A stretch of 35,291 nucleotides of DNA, from the NCBI RefSeq assembly GCF_003576315.1, contig NZ_QWFZ01000019.1:1-35291 (forward strand), in the 5' to 3' direction. Below are positions 14,212-21,531 of this stretch, one piece after another. A model generated the notes under the pieces. The model was given only the letters and a program-made list of their open reading frames with translations, was not told where the DNA came from and did no database searches. Every line of letters begins with the position of its first letter. Positions within the stretch are counted from its first letter, which is position 1. The translations under genes were made by a program, and so were the position numbers. The DNA is from Henriciella mobilis. Its GTDB lineage: Bacteria > Pseudomonadota > Alphaproteobacteria > Caulobacterales > Hyphomonadaceae.

Positions 14212-15807
14212 TTACGCTGTGCGGAACCTGGCCAGCTCTTCACCTGTTTTGGCATCGTGCGCATGAACTGTGCAAACAAGGCAGCTATCATACGAACGGC
14301 AAACGTGCCCAACCTCGACGGGATCTGATGGATTCTGAATTGGAGTTCCAATTAAGGCTTCCTCGATTGGGCCTCTTTCGCCGTCCGTTGCTCGCGGCCC
14401 CACATTCCACGTTGTCGGAGCAATGATTTGGTAATTGCTTATCTTACCATCTTTTACATCGATCCAGTGACACAGCGCTCCGCGGATAGCTTCGGTTGCA
14501 CCCCAGCCTTGGCCATCTTTTTCTGTGGGCTTAATATACCAATCGTCGTTCAGCTTGAACTCACGTAGAATTCGCTCAGCCTCACGATAGAGTTTGCAAA
14601 GCTCATGCATACGCGCGAAATGGCGAAGTGCGATAGAAGGCCCCCCCATCTTTCGGTACATGTCCAAGATCAGTGGATCTGAATGCTGCCAAGCCTCTCC
14701 ATGGCTGCCGCCCGCAACCAATTGACGAGCCAGTGGCCCAGCTTCAAGTCGTCCGTTTTCGGAATGGCGCACCGCAGTCGACCAAGAATATTTACCCTCA
14801 TGATCGATGGGATTCTTACCTACTGGATTGGTCACGCGATCAAATGGGTGAGTTCCACCAACCTCATCATACCAAGCGTGCGTCACGTCTTCTCGTGTCA
14901 TTGCCTGATCCATGAGCTTATGCGTATCGGTGGCACCGTCATAAACACCTGATTTCATGATAACGGCAGAATTGCGCCCTTCGATTGTCGGGTTTTGATA
15001 CTTGTCCTCATGCGGCAGGTATCCCCAAGTAATGAATTTTGCGTGGCCTCGGCCGTATTTATCAAGGCCTATATCCATCGCCATGCGCCAATACATGCCG
15101 AGATCTGAATTCGCGTGCTCAGGTTTCTCATTCAACCAAGCCATGAAGTCATCATATGACTGGATTTCCTCGTAACGCTCCATTGAACAGCCGAACCAAA
15201 GTGGCTCGATCCAATTTCTACGGAAATGCTCAAGGATCGCGACAGAGCGCGTTACGTCTGTAAGTGTTGGTGAACACATTACACCACCTGGCACCATGTA
15301 TGAGGAATGCGGCCATTGCCCGCCAAGTAGAGCGTAAATTTCTACGGGCCTTCCAGATATTGTCACTCCGGCTTCATATGAAGTTCCAGTGAACGGTGAA
15401 TAGCGTTTAACGGCTTCCTCGAAATACTGACTTTTGGCGTAGTTTTGGTTCGTAAAGTCAATCATGAACAGGCCATAGTGATGGCGAGGTAGCGACTGAA
15501 GCGACTCAACAATCTGCCCCAGATTGCGCGCCAAAATCGCATTGCGCGGTACCGTTGTACCCCAAGCGGTATCGAGCGCCCACGCTGCACAGGTCAGGTG
15601 AGACGCGCCGCATATCCCGCAAGCCCGCGGCGTCACGACCAACCCGGCCTGCGGGTCTTTGTCTTTAAGGATAACCTCAAAGCCCCTGAACATCTCTGCA
15701 TTTGTCCAAGCGTTTGTGACCACACCGTCCTGGATATCCACGCGAACATCTAGATCGCCTTCGACTCGCCCGACTGGCGATATATCAAGTGTTTGAATAG
15801 CTGACAT
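14212..15807 (-). CDS. hupL: Group 2a [NiFe] uptake hydrogenase large subunit HupL
   Basis: A 531-residue catalytic subunit carrying the Ni-Fe(CN)2CO centre, oxidising H2 to protons and electrons. The N-terminal metal motif is R-A-C63-G-I-C66-G-A-S-H70. The C-terminal motif is D-S-C509-L-V-C512-T-V-H515, with serine where many groups have proline. After H515 come 16 residues (AHDAKTGEELARFRTA) expected to be removed by HupW. The start MSAIQTLDISPVGRVEGDLD and the segment GGQWPHSSYMVPGGVMC closely match cyanobacterial HupL as I remember it, placing it in group 2a with mycobacterial Huc. The upstream gap to hupS is 24 bases with GAGGG before the ATG. All active-site residues are present. Confidence 0.97.
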   Translation of the reverse strand: MSAIQTLDISPVGRVEGDLDVRVDIQDGVVTNAWTNAEMFRGFEVILKDKDPQAGLVVTPRACGICGASHLTCAAWALDTAWGTTVPRNAILARNLGQIVESLQSLPRHHYGLFMIDFTNQNYAKSQYFEEAVKRYSPFTGTSYEAGVTISGRPVEIYALLGGQWPHSSYMVPGGVMCSPTLTDVTRSVAILEHFRRNWIEPLWFGCSMERYEEIQSYDDFMAWLNEKPEHANSDLGMYWRMAMDIGLDKYGRGHAKFITWGYLPHEDKYQNPTIEGRNSAVIMKSGVYDGATDTHKLMDQAMTREDVTHAWYDEVGGTHPFDRVTNPVGKNPIDHEGKYSWSTAVRHSENGRLEAGPLARQLVAGGSHGEAWQHSDPLILDMYRKMGGPSIALRHFARMHELCKLYREAERILREFKLNDDWYIKPTEKDGQGWGATEAIRGALCHWIDVKDGKISNYQIIAPTTWNVGPRATDGERGPIEEALIGTPIQNPSDPVEVGHVCRSYDSCLVCTVHAHDAKTGEELARFRTA

Positions 15808-15831
15808 TGTCTTATTTCCCTCTGCGCTCGC

Positions 15832-16794
15832 CTAAACCACGAAAATATCTTCTTCGGCCCAAGCCGGAGAAGCGTTTTTGGCGGCAGCGGTCAGTTTCAT
15901 ATATCCTTTTTTATCGACCCCAGTTGGCAAGTCCTTTGGAACCCCCATAACTGTTTGCGTTTTGAAAACTGTGCCCGGCGCAAGATCAAAGAATGGGAAT
16001 TCTGGTTCAGTACAGCCCAGGCAAGGCATACCCGCCCGTGTTTTTGAAGATTGCCGGTTCCACAAGATGCGATTGCATGGACTGTGGGTCATTGGACCGC
16101 GGCATCCTAGATCGTAGAATAGACAGCCCTTACGCTGCCCAAACGCGGTGGTCGACACTTTGTACGCAAAATGCATATTTCGCGTACAGCCTGTTTGGGT
16201 AAAGCTCGCAAAGAATGTTTTTGGCCTCTGGAATTCGTCCAAAGTAAGATCTCCGCCTCGCCCCGAAGCTACTGCAACCAAAATTTGAGTTACCCAGTCG
16301 GGGTGAGCTGGACATCCAGGGATGTTAATGACTGGAAGCCCAGCTTTGGAAACAAAGTTCTCCCCCAATGCACCACCTTTTGCGCGTTTGAGGAATTGAA
16401 GACCTTCACTATCGGAAGGGTTTGGAGCGGTCGCTGGAATGCCGCCCCATGTAGCGCAATCACCGATTGCAACCACGTATTGGGCCGCATCGCATAGCTT
16501 TTTTACCCAGTTCTTCATGGGCTCGCCGCAGAACCGGTTCCACTCACCGGTTCCATCTGGCGCATTGATCACAGTTCCTTCGAATACAAAAATATCGAGC
16601 TGAATTTCGCCAGAAATACACTTCTCCAGAATAGTTTTAACGTTGTCGCCTAACTCAAGGCCGAGAGATGGCTGCCACAGAACATTAATTCCAAAGTCAG
16701 TTACGAGATCGCATGCGCTGGGCTCTTCAGCGTTTAGAAACGACATCGTGTTCCCTGAACAAGCCCCCCCTTGCAACCAAAGAAGATTGGCCAT
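15832..16794 (-). CDS. hupS: Group 2a [NiFe] uptake hydrogenase small subunit HupS
   Basis: A 320-residue Fe-S subunit passing electrons from HupL. It begins directly with WLQGGACSGNTMSF and has no Tat signal or C-terminal anchor, so the enzyme is cytoplasmic. Proximal-cluster cysteines C12, C113 (GDCATWGG) and C161 (PGCPAHP) are present, but the usual fourth, in CxxC, is N15. The distal cluster has C203, C224 and C231, while the usual histidine of HxxC is Q200. Medial ligands are C240, C258 and C261. This fits a relay of three [3Fe-4S] clusters as described for Huc. GGAGG lies nine bases before the ATG. The sequence is close to cyanobacterial HupS. Confidence 0.97.
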   Translation of the reverse strand: MANLLWLQGGACSGNTMSFLNAEEPSACDLVTDFGINVLWQPSLGLELGDNVKTILEKCISGEIQLDIFVFEGTVINAPDGTGEWNRFCGEPMKNWVKKLCDAAQYVVAIGDCATWGGIPATAPNPSDSEGLQFLKRAKGGALGENFVSKAGLPVINIPGCPAHPDWVTQILVAVASGRGGDLTLDEFQRPKTFFASFTQTGCTRNMHFAYKVSTTAFGQRKGCLFYDLGCRGPMTHSPCNRILWNRQSSKTRAGMPCLGCTEPEFPFFDLAPGTVFKTQTVMGVPKDLPTGVDKKGYMKLTAAAKNASPAWAEEDIFVV

Positions 16795-16816
16795 GATTAG
16801 TTTCCTCCGCTGTTCT

Positions 16817-16831
16817 CGGCGCTTTTCGCCG
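16817..16831 (-). other. Small hairpin in the hupS leader
   Basis: CGGCG-AAAAG-CGCCG on the minus strand can form a five-pair, five-base-loop hairpin about 10 bases before the hupS ribosome-binding site. It could affect translation initiation or RNA stability, but it is short. Confidence 0.35.
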
Positions 16832-16838
16832 TTTGTAA

Positions 16839-16868
16839 ATTATGAGTCAGCTTATCAGTTGATATCCA
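16839..16868 (-). promoter_or_regulatory. Candidate sigma-70-type hupS promoter
   Basis: On the minus strand TGGATA (16868-16863) and CATAAT (16844-16839) are separated by 18 bases; the second is one mismatch from the -10 consensus and the first matches four of six -35 positions. A weak -35 fits an activator-dependent promoter. The start site would be near 16832, giving a leader of about 38 bases. This is a by-eye call. Confidence 0.4.
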
Positions 16869-16905
16869 TGCCAAACACCACCGGCACAAAACGCTAACTA
16901 AGTTT

Positions 16906-16918
16906 ACAGAGACTCTGT
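16906..16918. promoter_or_regulatory. 13-base palindrome upstream of hupS
   Basis: ACAGAG-A-CTCTGT is a perfect inverted repeat centred about 80 bases before the proposed hupS start site, a position suited to an activator or repressor. No known consensus matched. Confidence 0.4.
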
Positions 16919-17057
16919 CGCAGGAATGGCTTCATGCACGAATTGCCACTACGTTCGTGTTTGCTTAGGAGCGCCGTATCGATTGAAAGTCGGCCCGGCT
17001 TAAGCGGATAGCTGCATTCTTGCGCGGAGAGCTCGGGATTTGATCGGCACAGCTCTA

Positions 17058-17083
17058 TCTAATCGCACGAACAATTGATTAGA
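17058..17083. promoter_or_regulatory. Inverted repeat with 12-base spacer upstream of hupS (proximal)
   Basis: TCTAATC and GATTAGA form a perfect seven-base inverted repeat separated by 12 bases. An outer GCTCT/AGAGC extends it imperfectly. It is centred about 71 bases from a second inverted repeat with the same spacing. It is a candidate enhancer site for the HupR-type regulator or another factor. The rest of the 396 bases between hupS and the zinc-ribbon gene contains no coding frame I can support. Confidence 0.4.
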
Positions 17084-17127
17084 GCGCAAAATGCCTTTGC
17101 GAGACCAGTATGGCACAGCGCAAAGAT

Positions 17128-17155
17128 AGTTTGCACCCGGCTGTTGATGCAAACT
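17128..17155. promoter_or_regulatory. Inverted repeat with 12-base spacer upstream of hupS (distal)
   Basis: AGTTTGCA and TGCAAACT form a perfect eight-base inverted repeat with a 12-base spacer, about 340 bases before the hupS start. Size and distance resemble upstream activating sites of NtrC-type proteins. It does not match the TTG-N5-CAA site I recall for Rhodobacter HupR. Confidence 0.45.
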
Positions 17156-17190
17156 TAATTCGCAGCAGACGCGAACATGTTACATCGTGT

Positions 17191-17409
17191 TTAGCCCTGC
17201 CGATTGCCACAAACAGGGCACTCCACTTCAGGGCCATAGCCCATCCAAACTCCACTGCATTGGCTACACCAATGTCCGACGCACCGATCACCGGATGGAT
17301 TCAACGTCAATGCGAGTTTAGAATACCCAATAATTTTTGCTGGTTTTTGACGATTTCGGCCTGAAACTGCGGCGTGCGGAAACGGGATAACCCTGTCATC
17401 TTTACTCAT
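17191..17409 (-). CDS. Free-standing zinc-ribbon protein next to hupR
   Basis: A 72-residue protein. The first 40 residues are polar and basic (MSKDDRVIPFPHAAVSGRNR). The C-terminal 30 residues hold a zinc ribbon: C48-S-Q-C51, 12 residues, C64-P-V-C67-G-N-R, plus an extra C43. A longer frame starts at 17466, but ATG at 17409 overlaps the hupR stop (8-base overlap) and gives a compact protein, so it is preferred. The spacing C-x2-C-x12-C-x2-C equals that of E. coli HypA's zinc site, the module missing from HypA in this cluster; many unrelated zinc ribbons share it too. It could be a regulator partner of HupR or a nickel/zinc protein. No named family is recognised. Confidence 0.7.
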   Translation of the reverse strand: MSKDDRVIPFPHAAVSGRNRQKPAKIIGYSKLALTLNPSGDRCVGHWCSQCSGVWMGYGPEVECPVCGNRQG

Positions 17410-18865
17410 TGAGTTGTCTAGCTTTCTGATCAAGACCGTATCGTTTAATCTTATTTGCAATTCCAACTCGCGACAGACCCAGGCTTTGCGCCGCCTTGGA
17501 TTGATTCCAGTTCAGTCTTGTCAGCACGCGGAAAACGATTTGGCTCTCTAAGTCTTCGATGATTTCTTTAAGTGTTCTTCCGTCAGCTTCGATACTGGCA
17601 AGAGAGTCTTTCCGCGCTTCGATAGAGGCGATCACTTCAGAGAAGTGCTTAGGAAGAATATAACTGTTGTTGTAGGCCAATGCAGCTGCTCTAGAAATCT
17701 CCATCTCCAATTCGCGTACATTTCCTGGAAAATCGTACATCGACAATTTATCCAGAGCCTCACGTGAGATGCCGACGATTCTTTTGCTATTAATTTCCGC
17801 AGCTCGCTCCAAAAAAAATGCTGCCAATGCAGGAATATCGTCAACGCGATCTCGAAGCGCTGGAATATCCAGCTCGAACCCTTTGAGGCGGTAATACAAA
17901 TCTTTACGAAACTTACCCTCTGAAACGAGCCGATCCAACGGTCGATTGCTAGCGGCGATGATCCTCACGTCAGCGTTTTGGACAAAATCCGAACCAAGCG
18001 GCTTGACTTCGCCTTCTTGCAAGAAACGCAATAAACTTACCTGAAATGCGGGTGAAATCTCTGATATCTCGTCTAAGAATACTGTTCCGCCGTCCGCTGC
18101 GCGAAAGAGCCCCAGTCGATCCGATATAGCGCCTGGAAACCCGCCTGAAACGTGCCCAAAAAGCTCCGAATGAAGCGCTTCATCTGTAACGCCACCGCAA
18201 TTTTGCACATGCATCGGGGATTCACGCCTACTGGAGTTGTAGTGCACCGCGCGCGCCAGCAATTCTTTGCCCGTACCCGTCTCTCCCTGAATGAGGATTG
18301 GAAGCTCGGTTCTCGCAGCCTGTCTTGCCGCCGCGCATAATGCGTCCATCGATGGGCTGACATAGATTAACTTTTCGAACCGAGACCAGGGTGCCTTGAT
18401 CGCCTCTTCTTTATGCCCGCCAAATAGATCGTCATCAATCGATAGTTTGAGTTCGCGCGATAGAATTCTGTGTCGTCTAGAGAGTTCGGCCATCTCCAAA
18501 GCGCGTTTTGCAACCATGCCCAAATGCTCAGATTTGAGCGGTTTACGCATCCGCAAAAACGCTGCGCTATTTCTGGCGATCTTGCCAATTCGCTCGCTCT
18601 TACTGTCATCTCCGAATACGATACGAGCCGTTTGCGGGCCTTTCACGCGAGCGGTAACAAGAAAATTTTTCCGTACATTCGCTAGCACCGCTTCATCGCA
18701 GATAATCAGCTGGCAATCGACATTATTGAATTTTTCCGCTGCGTCTTGTTCAGTCTCACAATTGATGAGGCGATAGTGTCGCTCATCGGCAAAAACAGCT
18801 TTGGCGGATTTGTTGGCTTTCGGATCTTGAGAAACGAACAACACGGTACAGACGAGCGAATTCAT
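17402..18865 (-). CDS. hupR: NtrC-family regulator of hydrogenase genes (HupR/HoxA-like)
   Basis: A 487-residue response-regulator activator. Residues 1-120 form a divergent receiver (possible phosphate acceptor D57 in IICDE; K108 in RKP; only one residue of the usual acidic pair, D14). Residues 165-400 form the AAA+ domain with Walker A GETGTGKE (194-201) and Walker B TVFLDE. The sigma-54 contact loop is GGFPGA (241-246) instead of GAFTGA. The C-terminus has a Fis-type helix-turn-helix (NQSKAAQSLGLSRVGIANKI). Position beside hupSL and the architecture point to HupR/HoxA. It lies upstream of hupS in the same direction; no HupT kinase or HupUV sensor is in the window. Confidence 0.85.
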   Translation of the reverse strand: MNSLVCTVLFVSQDPKANKSAKAVFADERHYRLINCETEQDAAEKFNNVDCQLIICDEAVLANVRKNFLVTARVKGPQTARIVFGDDSKSERIGKIARNSAAFLRMRKPLKSEHLGMVAKRALEMAELSRRHRILSRELKLSIDDDLFGGHKEEAIKAPWSRFEKLIYVSPSMDALCAAARQAARTELPILIQGETGTGKELLARAVHYNSSRRESPMHVQNCGGVTDEALHSELFGHVSGGFPGAISDRLGLFRAADGGTVFLDEISEISPAFQVSLLRFLQEGEVKPLGSDFVQNADVRIIAASNRPLDRLVSEGKFRKDLYYRLKGFELDIPALRDRVDDIPALAAFFLERAAEINSKRIVGISREALDKLSMYDFPGNVRELEMEISRAAALAYNNSYILPKHFSEVIASIEARKDSLASIEADGRTLKEIIEDLESQIVFRVLTRLNWNQSKAAQSLGLSRVGIANKIKRYGLDQKARQLNE

Positions 18866-18969
18866 ATACTTAGTTTACAATCTGATAATAGAGTAGACAA
18901 TACGAATTCCGCCAATAACGTGGTCCTAATTGCGTATCACGAGTTTCTGAAACTGCGCGAGCTCGCGAT
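18866..18969. promoter_or_regulatory. Divergent intergenic region between hupR and the DUF3422 gene
   Basis: These 104 bases separate two divergent genes and should hold the hupR promoter. They are AT-rich near 18865-18905 (TTTACAATCTGATAATAGAG on the plus strand). No clear -35/-10 pair or operator can be fixed by eye. Confidence 0.35.
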
Positions 18970-20253
18970 ATGCACAGCAGCGAACAGCGAAGCGCCGTCA
19001 AAAGTAACGGCACATTGGTCAATACTCAAAGGAGCAAATTCGTCTTGGCCTCTCCAGAACAACTTCACACCCAACACGTCGACCGAGCCTTTATTCAGGA
19101 CGAGGCGCACGCGCGCCCCCCCGTCGCAGTCGAATGGAAAGCAGGTGAAGCTTGGCACTGGGTGCTTCATACACCGCAATTTGATGCCAATACCTGGCCA
19201 TCGGAATTTGATCTGGAGCTACGTCATCAGTTGATCGAGCGCCCAGATGGAATCTTGCGTTTCGAAAGGCACACTGAATTTGTATCTCTGACGTTCTTTG
19301 GCGAACACCGTCCAAGTTTGGAGACGCTAGACCTAGTCCGGAGGTGCCCGGGCAATCAGCTTTCGGGCGCGAGAATTCTCGTGTCAGAGACGATATCAAT
19401 AGAAAATGCGTTCGGAGACGCTCGCATCTTTGGCGGGAATGTAATGTTTGAAGGTATCGCGGCAACGACAGACTTCAGAGTTTCTGATCACGGCCTTGTT
19501 AAGTACACGGTGTCAGGAAAATTTGAAGATGGATTTGCCCGCGGCCGATTGATCAAGCGGCTCTTAGACCTTGAAACTTATCGAATGGCATGCCTGCTTG
19601 GCCTCCCGGCCGTTCGGAGTCTAACTCCCAAATTACATGAGCTTGAATCTCGCGCCGAAAAGGCAACCTCTATCTTGAACCAAACCCAGACTTCCCTTGA
19701 TGAGTCCATTCGCGAGTTGGCCAATATATTAAAATCTGTATCAGCGATTAGGTCAGAGCTTTATTATCGCATAGCCGCTTCCAACGCTTACTACGACTTG
19801 GTGTCGGACCGATTGGCAAGTTTGGATGAAACCCAGATCGGGCAACGCCAGACTTTGCGGGGATTCATTAAACACCGCCTTGATCCGGGTATGAAAACTA
19901 TACGGGCATTTGAACGACGCGCTGAATCTATTTCAACTTCCATTTCTGAGGCCCTCGCGTTGGTGCGCACCCAATTGGACCATACTGCTCAGCAGCAATC
20001 CCAAAACTTGCTCGCCTCAATGGAGCAGCGTGCGCGTCAACAAGTGCACCTCGCGCAGGCCGTGGAGGGCCTTTCGGTCGCGGCAATTACATACTATTCT
20101 GTGGGGCTAATTTCATACCTATTGAGAGGCGCGCCACCCTTAATCCTCGATCATAGCACTCTTATTGCCTTTTCTGTCATACCGGTCGCGGTATGTGTCG
20201 CGTGGTTTACACGGCGCGCAAGAAAGAAGATCGATAGTATCGCGCGCCGCTGA
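18970..20253 (+). CDS. DUF3422 family membrane protein
   Basis: A 427-residue protein with the DUF3422 signature near the N-terminus (DEAHARPPVAVEW) and GNVMFEGIAATTDFRVSDHGLVKY in the middle. A long alpha-helical, probably coiled-coil region spans about 225-355. Two hydrophobic segments near the C-terminus (about 362-383 and 394-411) end in a basic tail. Family members are putative membrane proteins of unknown function. ATG at 18970 lacks a good ribosome-binding site; TTG at 19045 has AGGAG ten bases upstream and may be the real start. It is the only plus-strand gene between the two blocks. A link with H2 metabolism is suggested only by position. Confidence 0.8.
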   Translation: MHSSEQRSAVKSNGTLVNTQRSKFVLASPEQLHTQHVDRAFIQDEAHARPPVAVEWKAGEAWHWVLHTPQFDANTWPSEFDLELRHQLIERPDGILRFERHTEFVSLTFFGEHRPSLETLDLVRRCPGNQLSGARILVSETISIENAFGDARIFGGNVMFEGIAATTDFRVSDHGLVKYTVSGKFEDGFARGRLIKRLLDLETYRMACLLGLPAVRSLTPKLHELESRAEKATSILNQTQTSLDESIRELANILKSVSAIRSELYYRIAASNAYYDLVSDRLASLDETQIGQRQTLRGFIKHRLDPGMKTIRAFERRAESISTSISEALALVRTQLDHTAQQQSQNLLASMEQRARQQVHLAQAVEGLSVAAITYYSVGLISYLLRGAPPLILDHSTLIAFSVIPVAVCVAWFTRRARKKIDSIARR

Positions 20254-20386
20254 ATCGGCGATGGTTTTCTAAGCTCAATTTTTCCTACTTTAGTGATGTC
20301 GTTTTCGGAAGCGTCTCTATCAGCCCATTGATGGATCGTTCGATACACACAATATCCATATGGTTGGATTGGTTTCACCACATCTT

Positions 20387-21226
20387 TCAGCGCGTATCGC
20401 ACATAAAGTCGATTGGCCTTGGTGGGGCACCATTGGCCCCTTCACAAAGTTCATGTGCTCGTTCGCGGTAATATCTAACGCGTTGGATCAATGAACGGTC
20501 GCCATTTGCCATCCCTTCTTCAACCGATTTGTCTCCGACAATGATGGAAGCGATCTGGCGGTCGGTCAAACCCGCCCGAGAGCCGTCTAAAGCGATCAGT
20601 CCATTTCTGAGCAATCGTGCTTTTTGAGAGAATACAGGCGGCGTTTTAACGTGGTCTCCATAGACCTCAGTTGCTCTCTTCACAATTTCCAGATGCGAAT
20701 CGAGTCCTCTGACTGCATCGACGCTGAATGATGTTTTAACAGGTTTGGTCGTGACCAAAGTATGGCCTGAACACCGGACTTGAACGGACCTGCCAGGACC
20801 GACATGAACGAGGTGCTCGATGCCTTTATCATCGGTCAAATGGACCATTTTGCACTTTTTTATCGTCTCATCAAAAAGGTCATGTGGCTCACCTGGCTCG
20901 CGCGGAAGTACAGTAACATGCACAATTTCTGGATCAGCCTCTGGCGTCCAAAATACGGTTGCTTTTGGCGCAGCAATGTCTGGATTTGGAAAGAATTTAA
21001 GCCCCCATTCTTCTGCCGCCGGCTGCTCCGTCTTTAGACGAATGAGTTTAATGTCATGGCACGCTAATTTGCTCTTAGGCGCTTGCCCGAACGCTTCCCA
21101 AGCGACTGCCTGAAACTTGGAATTGCGTCTTAAATATTCAAACGCCCAGTCCCTATTGGAAAGATAGGCTGTGTAGTCATAAGAGCTACGGTAAGTTGCA
21201 AATTCATCTAATTTAACATTGACCAT
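20387..21226 (-). CDS. DUF6499/DUF2285 regulator of conjugative elements
   Basis: A 279-residue protein. The N-terminal part (WAFEYLRRN, then WGLKFFPNPDIAA) matches the DUF6499-type domain, and the C-terminal part (LRNGLIALDGSRAGLTDRQIASIIVG) matches DUF2285. Such proteins are common beside trb conjugation genes in alphaproteobacterial integrative elements, where they are annotated as transcriptional regulators and may activate transfer. ATG at 21226 has GGGGGA seven bases upstream and is preferred to the frame opening at 21277. It is the gene nearest the hydrogenase side, so it marks the apparent edge of the conjugative block. Confidence 0.82.
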   Translation of the reverse strand: MVNVKLDEFATYRSSYDYTAYLSNRDWAFEYLRRNSKFQAVAWEAFGQAPKSKLACHDIKLIRLKTEQPAAEEWGLKFFPNPDIAAPKATVFWTPEADPEIVHVTVLPREPGEPHDLFDETIKKCKMVHLTDDKGIEHLVHVGPGRSVQVRCSGHTLVTTKPVKTSFSVDAVRGLDSHLEIVKRATEVYGDHVKTPPVFSQKARLLRNGLIALDGSRAGLTDRQIASIIVGDKSVEEGMANGDRSLIQRVRYYRERAHELCEGANGAPPRPIDFMCDTR

Positions 21227-21531
21227 ATCAAAATCCCCCACAGTCAAGTAAAGGCAAGCCCCATGCCAAAAACTCAATAATAATAGTTGTTTATAGGACT
21301 TTGGTCGGGTATTCTTACATTTGCTACTTTAGCTAGAAGGCGCGAAGGCGCTTCATATCAATTCAAAGTGGCTCACCGACTTAGATTTTATGATTTAGGT
21401 CACTGATCAGTAGCCGCGGAGCGATCCGTGAGTGAGTGAATAGAGCCTTGCCGAAGAATCAATCGGCTCGTATCGCTAAGCCGATTGAACATGATGTATC
21501 TCCACTTTTTGTAGCGCTCTTCGCACGACGG
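21227..21531. other. 305-base intergenic region between the DUF2285 regulator and DUF736
   Basis: No coding frame is supported here. The region probably carries the promoter of the DUF2285 gene (AT-rich, with TAATAATAGTTGTTTATAGG around 21278-21297) and the 3' end of the trb transcript, marked by the hairpin at 21459-21488. Nothing else stands out. Confidence 0.5.
21459..21488. terminator. Perfect 10-base stem-loop after the trb operon
   Basis: TCAATCGGCT and AGCCGATTGA pair perfectly around a 10-base loop, 43 bases after the DUF736 stop. The T-rich tail is poor (TTCTTC on the minus strand), so it may be a weak terminator for the transfer operon or an operator. It is the strongest perfect inverted repeat in this gap. 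Confidence 0.5.

Noticed and set aside
14212..15807. Serine in the HupL C-terminal D-S-C motif as an active-site defect
   Set aside because: The same D-S-C-L-V-C-T-V-H form is what I recall for group 2a large subunits; all metal ligands are present.
16928..16947. TGGCAATTCGTGCA on the minus strand as a -24/-12 element
   Set aside because: The spacing between GG and GC is eight bases; sigma-54 needs ten.
17093..17106. GG-N10-GC on the minus strand as a sigma-54 promoter for hupS
   Set aside because: Only the invariant dinucleotides fit; the rest of the TGGCACG-N4-TTGC consensus is not matched and the leader would be almost 290 bases.
20151..20402. Minus-strand 83-residue frame between the DUF2285 regulator and DUF3422, starting GTG
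   Set aside because: It overlaps the end of the DUF3422 gene by about 100 bases on the opposite strand, has no ribosome-binding site and no recognisable motif. The first 50 residues look somewhat natural, so it is kept in mind only as a remnant.
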